64,000 bases of DNA from contig NZ_SOBH01000002.1 in NCBI RefSeq assembly GCF_004365635.1, positions 124,001-188,000 of the forward strand, given 5' to 3'. The notes below the pieces were generated by a model that had not been told where the DNA came from, ran no database searches, and worked only from the letters and a program-made list of their open reading frames with translations. Shown here one piece after another: positions 17,275 to 25,995 of the stretch. The position numbers and the translations under genes were made by a program. Source of the DNA: Litoreibacter halocynthiae. Lineage in GTDB: Bacteria > Pseudomonadota > Alphaproteobacteria > Rhodobacterales > Rhodobacteraceae. Positions within the stretch are counted from its first letter, which is position 1. Every line of letters begins with the position of its first letter.

Positions 17275-18732
17275 TTAAAGAATCTTGAACGCCGGATCAG
17301 CCAGCGCAGGACCGGCATTTGCCACGGGCAGCGGCTTGCCGTCCACGGTTTTCTTGATCCCGTGGATCCATTTTTTGGCTCGTTCGTTCAGCTGGAAACT
17401 CTTGGTCATGGAGCGCCCCCGCGTCACCAGAATCCCAATGTCTGCCCCCTCGTATCGGTAGTCGCCCGGTTGCAAAATTCTCAGGAAGAACGCTTCGTTC
17501 TCGGACTCGACTGCGCGGCGGTGATAATCGAAGCGGTCGTACACGACACTACCGTCTTCGAGCATCTTGTAGATGCCAGTTTCCGGCGACTCTGTGCAGA
17601 TGTCCACGCCGTCATCGGTGTGCTTGATCACCATCTGAGACCAACTATCGATCATGTTGGGGTCGGCCCAACGATCGTTCAACTCGTCCACATCCAGATC
17701 AAATTTCTTCTTCGAGAACTCAAGCAGGTGGAACAGGAATAACGGCGCGTCCGCATGAGCGAACGCCGCGTGGTTCGTCATGGACGACGCACCAGTGATG
17801 CGCGGGTTCAGCTCTCCCAGCCACAAATCGCCTGTCTTTTTGTCAATCAGGAAGTCCAACTCAAAGTAGCCACGGTAGCCTTCTTTGCGCAGCTGTTCAC
17901 CGAACTTGAAAGTCAGGTCACGGGCCTTTTCGCGCACCTTCGGCGGGAAGGCGGTGGACAGGATTTCGTTGCCGCACCAGCCGCCGCGATAGGGTGTCAG
18001 TTCTTTAAAACCGACAAGTTCGGTCATCAGCGGGCCAACGATCGTGCCTTCCTTGGTGGCACACGCCTCGATAGCGGATCCGCGGCAGTCGATGCGCTTC
18101 ATGATCTTGATTTCACCCTCGCCTACGATCTCATGCTCGTGACGGCGGAAGTCCGCCTCGGATTTAATGAAGAACGTCGTGTGACCACTATCGCCAAACG
18201 CCGATTGCAACACCAGATCATGCCCGATGCCCGCCTTCTCGCAGGTGGCGCGTAGGTCGTCGTAGTCCTTCACCTCCGCCAGCACGTTCGGCACAGACGG
18301 CACGCCCGCCTTGTTGCCAATGCGCACGGTCTCGATCTTGTTGTCCATGCTCGTGCGCAGCTTGGCTTTTGGAAACCAAACGTCCGCGCCCAGCTCTTTG
18401 GACAGCCGTTCGGTCTCTTCGTCGAACATCAGAAACACGAATTTGGGCTTGCCGCCGCGCCGCTTTATGAAGTCGATGACTTCCTTGTGCTGAAGCAGAT
18501 AGTTGTTGATGTCCTCGATGGACTGGAATTCAGCATGGGGCTGCTCTGACGGACAGAACACGTTGGGGTGCTTGCCGCCGTAACAGTCGATGTAGCAGAT
18601 ATATTTGAAGTTCTTGACCCATTCGTCGAGACCCAGAAGGTTAAAGTTCGTGGCCGAAATAAAGTAGATGGGATCCTCGTTACGGTGGAAGAACCGGCGG
18701 ATCTCCGAGATATTTTTGAGCACTGTTGGCAT
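17275..18732 (-). CDS. Stand-alone ATP-grasp ligase (biotin-carboxylase-like fold)
   Basis: A 485-residue ATP-grasp enzyme. The N-terminal pre-ATP-grasp part spans about 1-125, the ATP-binding region starts around FPKAKLRTSMDNK (residue 120), and metal ligands are visible as Glu291 in GYFELDF and Glu307/Asn309 in WLGELNPRITGAS. About 150 C-terminal residues are specific to this group. Such proteins are often labelled biotin carboxylase, but no biotin carrier or carboxyltransferase is nearby, so a carboxylate-amine ligase is more likely. It lies between the decarboxylase (23 bases upstream) and the C45 gene. An AAAGGGA site precedes the ATG. Confidence 0.72.
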   Translation of the reverse strand: MPTVLKNISEIRRFFHRNEDPIYFISATNFNLLGLDEWVKNFKYICYIDCYGGKHPNVFCPSEQPHAEFQSIEDINNYLLQHKEVIDFIKRRGGKPKFVFLMFDEETERLSKELGADVWFPKAKLRTSMDNKIETVRIGNKAGVPSVPNVLAEVKDYDDLRATCEKAGIGHDLVLQSAFGDSGHTTFFIKSEADFRRHEHEIVGEGEIKIMKRIDCRGSAIEACATKEGTIVGPLMTELVGFKELTPYRGGWCGNEILSTAFPPKVREKARDLTFKFGEQLRKEGYRGYFELDFLIDKKTGDLWLGELNPRITGASSMTNHAAFAHADAPLFLFHLLEFSKKKFDLDVDELNDRWADPNMIDSWSQMVIKHTDDGVDICTESPETGIYKMLEDGSVVYDRFDYHRRAVESENEAFFLRILQPGDYRYEGADIGILVTRGRSMTKSFQLNERAKKWIHGIKKTVDGKPLPVANAGPALADPAFKIL

Positions 18733-18755
18733 AGTCGTCCCTTTCTTGTTCTTGT

Positions 18756-21497
18756 TTATTTGGCGGTGGCTTGAAGTGATTTCGCCTTCGGCAAGGCGGC
18801 CAATGCCTCTGGCGTGAATACCCGTAGCCCCAGATCGGGGCGGTAGCCGTGGATTTCGCTGACGTCGAGCGCCAGCATGAATGCTAGAATTTCCTGGCTT
18901 ACGACCTGCCCGGGCACCAGGATCGGAAATCCTGGCGGATAGGGTATGATGAATCCCGCCGAGACAACTTCTTGGCCTGCATCAAGTGCCTCCTGCAGCG
19001 AGCCGTCAAGCTCCAGATAATCGCAGTTGGTCTCCTCGTAGCTGAGATAATAGGCGGTGCGAATGTCCCCCTCCGGCGTCACGTGATCAGGCCGGAACGC
19101 GTCGTGGAACCTGCTGAAGTCAGGCAGCGGTGGATAGGTTTCCGTCAGGTTTTTAACCCGGCGATCAAACGATATTCGCTCCATCTTGGACGCATCATCG
19201 AGCAAATCGTCCAGCTCGTTTGCGATCTCGACCAAGACCTCGATCAGATAGGCCACCGAGGAGCGTGTCGTGCCGATGTTGGTCATAAACAAGACCGTGT
19301 TGCGCGAGGTTTTGTTGATCTGGATGCCGTATTTATCCATCAATATCTTTGTTTTAAATGTATCGCCATCCCATCCCGTGCCCCCCACGGCCAAGGTGAC
19401 GCGGGTTGCGTCCAGCACAAAATCGTCCTGCTCCCAGCAATCCCACATATCCGTCCAGCCCTGATCGTTATCAAAATAGCTGGTCACTCCACTTTGGCGG
19501 TGTTGTTCGGGGATCATGTCACCTGCGGTCAAAACCTTGAAATACTTCTGCAACTGGGGATGACTGCTGATCGCCTTGCGCATCGACATGGCGGCCTCGA
19601 TCTGGCGTTGTACAAACTCGAAGCCTTCCAACTCCACCTGTCGGCGACCCACGTCCAATGATGCGATGATCTGGTAGTTGGGCGAGGTCGACGTATGGGT
19701 CATATACGCCTCGTGAAATGACTGCTCCACTTCGCCTTTGAAGTCCTGATCGTTGATATGGATCATTGAGCCTTGGCGCAAAGAGGTCAGAGTTTTGTGG
19801 GTCGACTGTGTGGCGTAAACCCTGATCCTCGCATCGGGCGGGGCGATCAGCCGCGTATTGAGTAACGTCTCGTCCGTGGCGTCGGCCAGCTCCAACTGTT
19901 GCGCCTCGTAGGCCCGCTTGTGTGCTTCAGTCCGCAGCCGAACCCGCAGGTTGTTGGCGGTTCGCATCCCGGTACGCTGGCGGTAGGTGGGGCTAAACCG
20001 TGCGAAGGCAAACCACGCCTCATCCCACAAGAACACGAGGTCGGGCTTGATCGCCAGGCATTCCTCCATCACCCGCTCTACATTATAAACCAAGCCGTCG
20101 AACGTGCAGTTGGTAAGCAAAAGCATGCGTACCCGATGCAATTTTCCCGCCGCCTTAAGAGCCAGCAACTGGTGCTTGATTTCCTTAAGAGGCACGGCAC
20201 CGTACATGGAATATTCGTTCAGGGGGTAGCTGTCGAGATAGACAACTTCGGCGCCCGCCAGCACCATGCCGTAGTGATGCGACTTGTGGCAGTCGCGATC
20301 CACCAGAACGATGTCGCCGGGTCGTACCACGGCCTGCACCACAATCTTGTTGCAGGTCGATGTGCCATTGGTGGCGAAGAAAGTCTGCTTGGATCCGAAG
20401 GCTCGGCTGGCCAGTTCTTGAGCTTCCTTGATAGGTCCCTGTGGTTCCAACAGACTATCGAGACCACCGGACGTGGCTGAGGTTTCGGCGAGGAAGATGT
20501 TGGGGCCGTAGAACGCACCCATATCCTGAATCCAGTGGGATCGGGTGATGGACTTACCGCGGCTGATTGGCATCGCATGGAAGACGCCGGTTGGCTGTTT
20601 GGAGTACTCAACCAGCGCCGTAAAGAACGGAGTCTTGTTGCGAGCAGCAACGCCGCGCAAAATGTTGAGATGCAACTCCATAAAGTCTTCTTGGTTGTAG
20701 AAAACCCGCCTACAAATTCCCAAATCAAGTCCGGCGATGTCTTCGACAGAACGCTCGGTCACCAGATAGGCGTCCAATTCTGGGCGGACGCGGGCGATGA
20801 GGCGGCACAGTTCCGGGCCGTAGTCCTCGGGCAGCATGGCCTCGATTTCGCCGGTTTCGCTGGCATTGGTGATATACTTTCCAAGGATTTCGTTCTCGTT
20901 CTTGGATTTCAGAGCCAGTCCGGGGCGTACAACAATCGCCTGAATGTTGTGGTTGAAAAGCACTGCGATCAAGGCATCCTCAAGACTGGGGACGACGACG
21001 GCTTCGTAGTGAAACGGGTCCTCGGGGCGGCGCATGCGCGCGACATTGCTTTTTAGCCAGCGCTCTTGTTGGTCGTTGACGTTGTCGACGATCAGAACCT
21101 CGAAGTAGGGGCGGGCCATGGCGCGGGCTTCGGGCGACAGCAGTGCCTCGTCGTTGTGTTCTTCGTCATCGGTGCTGTCACGGTCAAGCGGGATGCTGCG
21201 GCGGCGATATGCCCCCGAGGTGAGCGCGCGCTTGACCCGGTTTACGGTGAATGACAGATCGTCAAAATTACCATGTTCAAACTGGCGGCGCATGTGGTCA
21301 AATGCAGACATTCCGGGAAATGCCCAATACGGTTCAATCAGCGCAAGCGAACTGAACAGATCGGCGACGCGAACCTTAATGGACGCGGCTTTCTTGGCAT
21401 TTTGCTCACGACACAGAGACGTCACGGCCTCACGCAAAGCGCTCCATCTGTCGGCGCGAAGTTGGGTCGCGGAATAATAGTCGCTGACGGAATCCAT
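18756..21497 (-). CDS. Orn/Lys/Arg-type PLP decarboxylase, unusually long
   Basis: A 913-residue fold-type I PLP enzyme of the basic amino-acid decarboxylase family. A receiver-like wing domain lies at about 130-200 (FEVLIVDNVNDQQERW). The PLP domain shows TFFATNGTSTCNKIV, DRDCHKSHHYG, FLWDEAWFAF and the cofactor Lys568 in TQSTHKTLTSLRQGS. A C-terminal domain follows (IIPYPPGFPILVPGQ). It is some 160 residues longer than the roughly 715-755 usual for AdiA, CadA or SpeF, mainly through an N-terminal extension and an insertion before the cofactor Lys (about 510-560). Substrate (Arg, Lys or Orn) cannot be decided by eye. ATG 21497 was chosen for its GGGAGAAG site. Confidence 0.85.
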   Translation of the reverse strand: MDSVSDYYSATQLRADRWSALREAVTSLCREQNAKKAASIKVRVADLFSSLALIEPYWAFPGMSAFDHMRRQFEHGNFDDLSFTVNRVKRALTSGAYRRRSIPLDRDSTDDEEHNDEALLSPEARAMARPYFEVLIVDNVNDQQERWLKSNVARMRRPEDPFHYEAVVVPSLEDALIAVLFNHNIQAIVVRPGLALKSKNENEILGKYITNASETGEIEAMLPEDYGPELCRLIARVRPELDAYLVTERSVEDIAGLDLGICRRVFYNQEDFMELHLNILRGVAARNKTPFFTALVEYSKQPTGVFHAMPISRGKSITRSHWIQDMGAFYGPNIFLAETSATSGGLDSLLEPQGPIKEAQELASRAFGSKQTFFATNGTSTCNKIVVQAVVRPGDIVLVDRDCHKSHHYGMVLAGAEVVYLDSYPLNEYSMYGAVPLKEIKHQLLALKAAGKLHRVRMLLLTNCTFDGLVYNVERVMEECLAIKPDLVFLWDEAWFAFARFSPTYRQRTGMRTANNLRVRLRTEAHKRAYEAQQLELADATDETLLNTRLIAPPDARIRVYATQSTHKTLTSLRQGSMIHINDQDFKGEVEQSFHEAYMTHTSTSPNYQIIASLDVGRRQVELEGFEFVQRQIEAAMSMRKAISSHPQLQKYFKVLTAGDMIPEQHRQSGVTSYFDNDQGWTDMWDCWEQDDFVLDATRVTLAVGGTGWDGDTFKTKILMDKYGIQINKTSRNTVLFMTNIGTTRSSVAYLIEVLVEIANELDDLLDDASKMERISFDRRVKNLTETYPPLPDFSRFHDAFRPDHVTPEGDIRTAYYLSYEETNCDYLELDGSLQEALDAGQEVVSAGFIIPYPPGFPILVPGQVVSQEILAFMLALDVSEIHGYRPDLGLRVFTPEALAALPKAKSLQATAK

Positions 21498-21563
21498 CGG
21501 TTCTTCTCCCAATTAGGGCTAAAACACGATGAACCCGCAACTTTATGCCGCAGACCCTCTGTT

Positions 21564-22538
21564 TTAGTTACCTGGTGTCTTGCCCATCGCGGGCGAAACC
21601 CCGAACCCCAGTTTCGGTTCGCGGTCAAATATTTCGGCCTCAGCGCTGGCTGGTACATCTACATGCAACCCTGCGCGGGACCCCTGATGAGGCACCTGAA
21701 GGGGCCCAAGCGTGTTCAAGAATGCGTCCGTGCCGCTGGTGCGGTCATAGACAGAGAAATCTGTGGGCCGATCGCGGAAGCTTTTGAGGACCTGACCCAG
21801 ACCTTTCATGCCCGTCTCGCGTTGGCGGCGCACCATCGACAGATCGACCTCGATCGGGAACATGTCTTCTTGACCCGCCGACTGATGCAAGACCAGAGAT
21901 GTTGGGTCAACGACGAGTGACTTGCCGACACCGCCGGCGCCCAATCCATTGACGTCAATGACATAACACTGGAACTGAGCTGCGGTCGCCCGCGCGATGG
22001 CAAGCTCCGCGTCGCGGTCAGTTGTGCCGGTCAAGACCGGGTGCAACAGCACTTCCACGCCTTGTGAGGTAAGCTGACGGGTCGTCTCGGGGAACCACAT
22101 ATCGTAGCAGATCGACAACCCAAAGCGACCCACATCTGGCACATCAAAGACGCAAAAATCCGTGCCCGCAGCGACACCCGCCTCGTAGGGGAGGAATGGG
22201 AACATCTTGGCGTAGCGGCGAATGACCTCGCCATCTGGATTGATAACCAGAGACGTATTGTAAACCTTACCGTCCTCTGGATTCGTCAAGAACATCGAGC
22301 CGGGGATCAGCCAGATCTTGTGGCGGCGAGCGGCCTCGCAGAACCGATCAATAACGTCGTTTTCGGGCGGGAGCTTGAATTTTTCCAAAGGTCCAAACGG
22401 CGCGAGCTCGCTGAACAACACCATTTGGGTCCATGGAAAGCGCATCATCAGCACATCAAGGCGCTGCATCATGCCGTCAACATTGGGCTGAAGGGCATTG
22501 ACGTACATTTGCACGCCTGCAATTGCGAAAGGGGTCAT
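21564..22538 (-). CDS. Carbon-nitrogen hydrolase (nitrilase-fold amidase)
   Basis: A 324-residue member of the nitrilase superfamily. The catalytic triad is visible: Glu44 in LFSELAPFG, Lys111 in RRYAKMFPF, and Cys144 in LSICYDMWFPE. These enzymes cleave amides or carbamoyl groups; N-carbamoylputrescine amidase is one member, which would suit a polyamine context, but the substrate is not proven. It is the first gene of the minus-strand operon; the decarboxylase starts 66 bases after it. I chose ATG 22538 (GGAG ten bases upstream) over ATG 22586, which has no ribosome site. The last 45 residues are outside the conserved fold. Confidence 0.82.
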   Translation of the reverse strand: MTPFAIAGVQMYVNALQPNVDGMMQRLDVLMMRFPWTQMVLFSELAPFGPLEKFKLPPENDVIDRFCEAARRHKIWLIPGSMFLTNPEDGKVYNTSLVINPDGEVIRRYAKMFPFLPYEAGVAAGTDFCVFDVPDVGRFGLSICYDMWFPETTRQLTSQGVEVLLHPVLTGTTDRDAELAIARATAAQFQCYVIDVNGLGAGGVGKSLVVDPTSLVLHQSAGQEDMFPIEVDLSMVRRQRETGMKGLGQVLKSFRDRPTDFSVYDRTSGTDAFLNTLGPLQVPHQGSRAGLHVDVPASAEAEIFDREPKLGFGVSPAMGKTPGN

Positions 22539-22935
22539 GTCTTGAATACTCCGTGAAAACAGAGGCGTCCCATCGGGGTCGTCCATCTCATTGTTTCACG
22601 CATCTTCTAAGCCTTTACATCCGGAACGGAAACAGGTGATCGGCGTACGCCCCGATTTGGTTTGACCAAGCATCCGTCAAGCAAAGCATAGGCAACAAGA
22701 ATTCAAAAGTCTGCCGAACTCGGCCTTCTCTTGCAACAAGATTCATAGAATTCAGGGGAATATGTTTAATATTTTTATCAAAACACGTGTATTCTGATCA
22801 AGATATGTAAGCTAACCCGCGATAATGCGCGGCGCTTGGGCCTTCTGACCCACCGCAGTTAGGTGTGCTGAGTCCAGTTAGCGTGTTTGGCGACGATGCA
22901 AACCGGCCTCGCAAGCCACGATACAAGGGCACAAA
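22539..22935. other. Divergent intergenic region between amidase operon and mgtE
   Basis: This 397-base gap has no gene. The middle (22755-22805) is AT-rich (TTTAATATTTTTATCAAAA) and is the likely site of the divergent promoters. The mgtE-proximal part can fold (see the candidate leader RNA). TGATCAAG at 22796 also occurs at 25811 before the aminotransferase gene; this is only an eight-base match. Confidence 0.5.
22811..22882 (+). ncRNA. Candidate structured leader of mgtE
   Basis: GCTAAC at 22811-22816 pairs with GTTAGC at 22877-22882 and would close a junction. Inside, CCGCG (22817-22821) pairs with CGCGG (22828-22832) around a six-base loop, and TGGG (22837-22840) pairs with CCCA (22849-22852). 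The element ends 53 bases before the mgtE start. Mg2+-sensing leaders are known before mgtE and mgtA in other phyla; I do not recognise this one as a known class, and pairing by chance is possible. Confidence 0.35.
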
Positions 22936-24318
22936 ATGAATACACCTCTAATGGATATTAGCGAAACGCGAGAGACCGATATATCAGATGCGGTCGAGGT
23001 AGCCTTCGCGCAAGAAGACGCGACCGCACTCAACGAAATCCTTGAACGTGTCACGATTAGCGAGGCGCTTCGGGTCGTTCTGGACTTCTCTTCGCAAGAC
23101 CGAGACAGCATAATATCGCTCCTGTCGCCTGAATTGGCTTCTCGGTTGATCGACGAGGCCCCGCTAGAGGTCGCAGCCGACTTGATGGAAGGGCAAACCC
23201 CAGCGAAGGCGGTAGAGATATTCGACGAGTTGGACTCAGATGTGCAGGCAGATGTCATCGCCGAGTTGGACGCCGAGGACGCCGAAGCGCTTTTGGCCGG
23301 GATCGACCCCGATGATGCCGCCGGCGTGCGCCGCTTGACCCAATACGCGGCGGGAACTGCGGGTGGCTTGATGCTCGCCGATGCCTTTCAGTTCAGGCGT
23401 GACCAAACCGTAGGGGCTGTTCTGCGCAGCCTCGCCAGCGATGACGAAGACCTTGAGCGCTACAATGGCCAACACCCCTACATTATCGACGACAACAACC
23501 ATCCAGTCGGCGTAGTCTCACTTCGCGGACTATTGACCGCGAAGCGCAGCGGTAGGCTCGAAGACATTATGGTCAAGCCGATGACAGTGCCTGTGCAAGC
23601 CTCCCTCACGGAACTTCAGGATCTGTTCAACGACTACGATTTCCTGGGCTTCCCAGTGGTCGACGAGGATGGTGCGCTTGTTGGTGTCGTTTCGCGCATA
23701 GCCGTCGACGCGGCCATTCTCGCCCGCTCCGAGACTGAAAACCTGCGTATGCAAGGTATCGTCGGGGACGAGTTGCGGACCATGCCGCTTGCCATCCGGT
23801 CACGGCGACGGCTGGCGTGGCTGTCAGCCAACATTGTGCTCAACATCATCGCAGCCAGCGTTATTTCTGCGTACGAAGAAACCCTCGCGGCTGCCATCGC
23901 CATCGCCGTCTTCCTTCCCATGGTGTCAGACATGAGCGGTTGTTCGGGCAATCAAGCTGTCGGTGTCACCATGAGAGAGCTTTCCTTGGGGCTTGTACGG
24001 CCCAAAGACGCGATGCGCGTCTGGCTCAAGGAGGTATCTGTCGGCGCGATCAATGGGGTGGTGCTGGGCATTTTGATCGGCATTGTGTGTTGGGTTTGGA
24101 AGGGCAACGCTTATCTGGGCCTCGTGATAGGTCTGGCCTTGGCGCTGAACACCATGATCGCCGTGTCAATTGGAGGCGTGGTGCCATTGTTGCTCAAGCG
24201 TGTCGGCCAAGACCCTGCCGTGGCGTCCGGCCCCTTGCTGACGACCATCACCGATATGGCCGGATTTTTTCTGGTTCTTAGTCTTGCGACACTGATGATG
24301 CCGCTACTTCTAAATTGA
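22936..24318 (+). CDS. mgtE: Magnesium transporter MgtE
   Basis: A 460-residue Mg2+ channel/transporter. It has the N-terminal helical superhelix domain (about 20-140, with repeated LDAEDAEALLAGIDPDDAA-type helices), a CBS pair (about 140-265, VMVKPMTVPV-like segment and DEDGALVGVVSRI), a connecting helix and five membrane helices. The pore segment reads PMVSDMSGCSGNQAVGV, which corresponds to the conserved MgtE selectivity region. AAGGG lies six bases before the ATG. Expression may depend on the folded leader upstream. A strong bidirectional terminator follows. Confidence 0.93.
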   Translation: MNTPLMDISETRETDISDAVEVAFAQEDATALNEILERVTISEALRVVLDFSSQDRDSIISLLSPELASRLIDEAPLEVAADLMEGQTPAKAVEIFDELDSDVQADVIAELDAEDAEALLAGIDPDDAAGVRRLTQYAAGTAGGLMLADAFQFRRDQTVGAVLRSLASDDEDLERYNGQHPYIIDDNNHPVGVVSLRGLLTAKRSGRLEDIMVKPMTVPVQASLTELQDLFNDYDFLGFPVVDEDGALVGVVSRIAVDAAILARSETENLRMQGIVGDELRTMPLAIRSRRRLAWLSANIVLNIIAASVISAYEETLAAAIAIAVFLPMVSDMSGCSGNQAVGVTMRELSLGLVRPKDAMRVWLKEVSVGAINGVVLGILIGIVCWVWKGNAYLGLVIGLALALNTMIAVSIGGVVPLLLKRVGQDPAVASGPLLTTITDMAGFFLVLSLATLMMPLLLN

Positions 24319-24323
24319 AACGA

Positions 24324-24352
24324 AAAGGGCGAACCACATTGATCCGCCCTTT
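24324..24352. terminator. Bidirectional terminator between mgtE and gabT
   Basis: AAAGGGCG pairs perfectly with CGCCCTTT over an 8-bp stem with a 13-base loop. T/A-rich flanks occur on both sides. It serves both convergent genes. Confidence 0.7.
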
Positions 24353-24375
24353 CCTCGTTAGCTCAAGGTCTCGCC

Positions 24376-25761
24376 TTAGGCGTGCTGCTCTGCAATCGCT
24401 GCTGCAAGGGATGCCTCAAAGATCGCCAACCCTTCGTCGATAATCTCGTCTGAAGCTGTCAGCGGCACCATGATCCGCAACGCATTGCCGTGCATACCGC
24501 AACCCAGCAAGATTAAGCCGCGTTGCAACGCATGGGCTATCACCGATTTCGTTAGCGCCGCGTCAGGCTTGGCCGTTTCAAAGTCGGTCACGAACTCAAC
24601 GGCCAGCATCGCGCCAAGCCCACGGATGTCCCACATACGAAGGGGCGAAATACGTGCGCCGATATCGGCAAACCGCTCGCGGAAATATGCACCGAGCGCT
24701 GTCGAGCGAGCCAGAAGACCCTCTTCCTCAATAGCCTCGATCGCGGCAAGGGCCGCAGCACAGGCAACAGGGTTGCCGCCATATGTACCGCCCAAACCGC
24801 CCGGGATGACCGCATCCATTACTTCGGCGCGACCGATCACACCGGCAATCGGATAGCCGCCCGCCATGGATTTTGCCACGGTGATCAGGTCTGGCACAAC
24901 GCCGGAATGTTCAATCGCAAACCAGGTTCCAGTCCGTCCGAAGCCCGCTTGAATTTCATCGGCGATCAGCATGATGCCATGGGTATCGCAGATTTCTCGC
25001 AGCGCTTTGAGCATTTCGAATGGCACTGGCGTATAGCCGCCTTCGCCCAGCACGGGTTCGATAATGATCGCAGCAACGCGCTCCGGCTGCGCATCGGTCA
25101 GGAACAGGTTTTGCAAACCCGTCAGTGCGTCCTGCACGGTGATGCCATCACGCAGACTTGGGAAGGGTGCGCGGAAGATATCGGACGGGAACGGGCCCAC
25201 GTCCTTTTTGTATGGCGAGATTTTGCCAGTCATGCCCAGCGTCAACAAGGTGCGACCATGGTAGCCACCGGTAAACGCGATCACGCCCGGACGTCCCGTG
25301 GCGGCGCGGGCGATCTTGACTGCATTTTCCACAGCCTCGGCACCTGTCGTGACAAGCAGCGACTTTTTGGCGTGATCCCCGGGTGCCAGCGCGTTCAGCT
25401 TTTCGGCGAGCGCGACATAGGGCTCGTAGGGGACAACTTGGAAGCTGGTGTGGGTGTAGTGGTCCTCTTGTGCCTTTGCCGCAGCAATAACCTTCGGGTG
25501 ACGGTGACCAGTGTTGAGAACTGCAATACCCCCTGCAAAGTCGACAAAGCGATTGCCTTCGACGTCCCAGAGTTCGGCATTTTCGGCATGGCTCGCGAAG
25601 ATAGGCGCGGCAGAAGCAACCCCCCGTGCAACAGCGGCTTCGCGCCGGGCCACCAGATCCGCATTGGTCTTGGTGGGCTGTACAGTTTCCGGTACAATCG
25701 AAATGCTCGGCTTGACCTTCGCGGCGGTTTTGCGAGACTTCTTTTTTGCTGTATTCGTCAT
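24376..25761 (-). CDS. gabT: 4-aminobutyrate aminotransferase (class III)
   Basis: A 461-residue class III PLP aminotransferase. Key segments are [50 protein letters not shown] and the cofactor-Lys motif [10 protein letters not shown]. They fit GABA or putrescine-derived omega-amino acid aminotransferases (GabT/PuuE). The first 30 residues are a Lys/Thr-rich extension ([15 protein letters not shown]) absent from the usual 425-residue enzymes. The enzyme would convert 4-aminobutyrate to succinate semialdehyde. It is divergent from the PuuR-like regulator gene, which suggests control by it. Confidence 0.85.
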   Translation of the reverse strand: MTNTAKKKSRKTAAKVKPSISIVPETVQPTKTNADLVARREAAVARGVASAAPIFASHAENAELWDVEGNRFVDFAGGIAVLNTGHRHPKVIAAAKAQEDHYTHTSFQVVPYEPYVALAEKLNALAPGDHAKKSLLVTTGAEAVENAVKIARAATGRPGVIAFTGGYHGRTLLTLGMTGKISPYKKDVGPFPSDIFRAPFPSLRDGITVQDALTGLQNLFLTDAQPERVAAIIIEPVLGEGGYTPVPFEMLKALREICDTHGIMLIADEIQAGFGRTGTWFAIEHSGVVPDLITVAKSMAGGYPIAGVIGRAEVMDAVIPGGLGGTYGGNPVACAAALAAIEAIEEEGLLARSTALGAYFRERFADIGARISPLRMWDIRGLGAMLAVEFVTDFETAKPDAALTKSVIAHALQRGLILLGCGMHGNALRIMVPLTASDEIIDEGLAIFEASLAAAIAEQHA

Positions 25762-25839
25762 TTCTGGTCGTCCTTGTAAGGCTGAAGGCCATTTCTCTTG
25801 GCGGGCCGTATGATCAAGTGTTTAAAATTCTCAGTAATG

Positions 25840-25854
25840 CGTTTATTATATGTG
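25840..25854. promoter_or_regulatory. Possible PuuR-type operator
   Basis: CGTTTATTATATGTG matches 11 of 15 positions of the reverse complement of the E. coli PuuR site as I remember it (AAAATATAATGAACA). It lies in the gabT-puuR divergent region. The region is AT-rich, so chance similarity is possible. Confidence 0.3.
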
Positions 25855-25958
25855 TCAATATGCAATCGCACAGTTCAAAGCTTTAGGTCTGAAAATCCGA
25901 AATGGTAGCAATCTGCCGTTCGAAAAGTATTTCGATGAGCTGGATCTTGGATTAGGGG

Positions 25959-25974
25959 TTGTTCTTACGAACAA
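25959..25974. promoter_or_regulatory. Palindromic operator candidate before the PuuR-like gene
   Basis: TTGTTC-TTAC-GAACAA is a perfect 6+6 palindrome with a four-base spacer, ending 21 bases before the regulator start. Its position suits an autoregulatory site. Confidence 0.45.
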
Positions 25975-25995
25975 AAACGGCAAAAGGCGCCACGC

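Noticed and set aside
17275-18732. Biotin carboxylase of an acyl-CoA carboxylase
   Set aside because: The fold fits, but no biotin carrier or carboxyltransferase gene is near and the context is amine chemistry.
22796-25818. Shared TGATCAAG before mgtE and before gabT as a common operator
   Set aside because: Only eight bases match and the core is a simple palindrome; not enough to claim a shared site.
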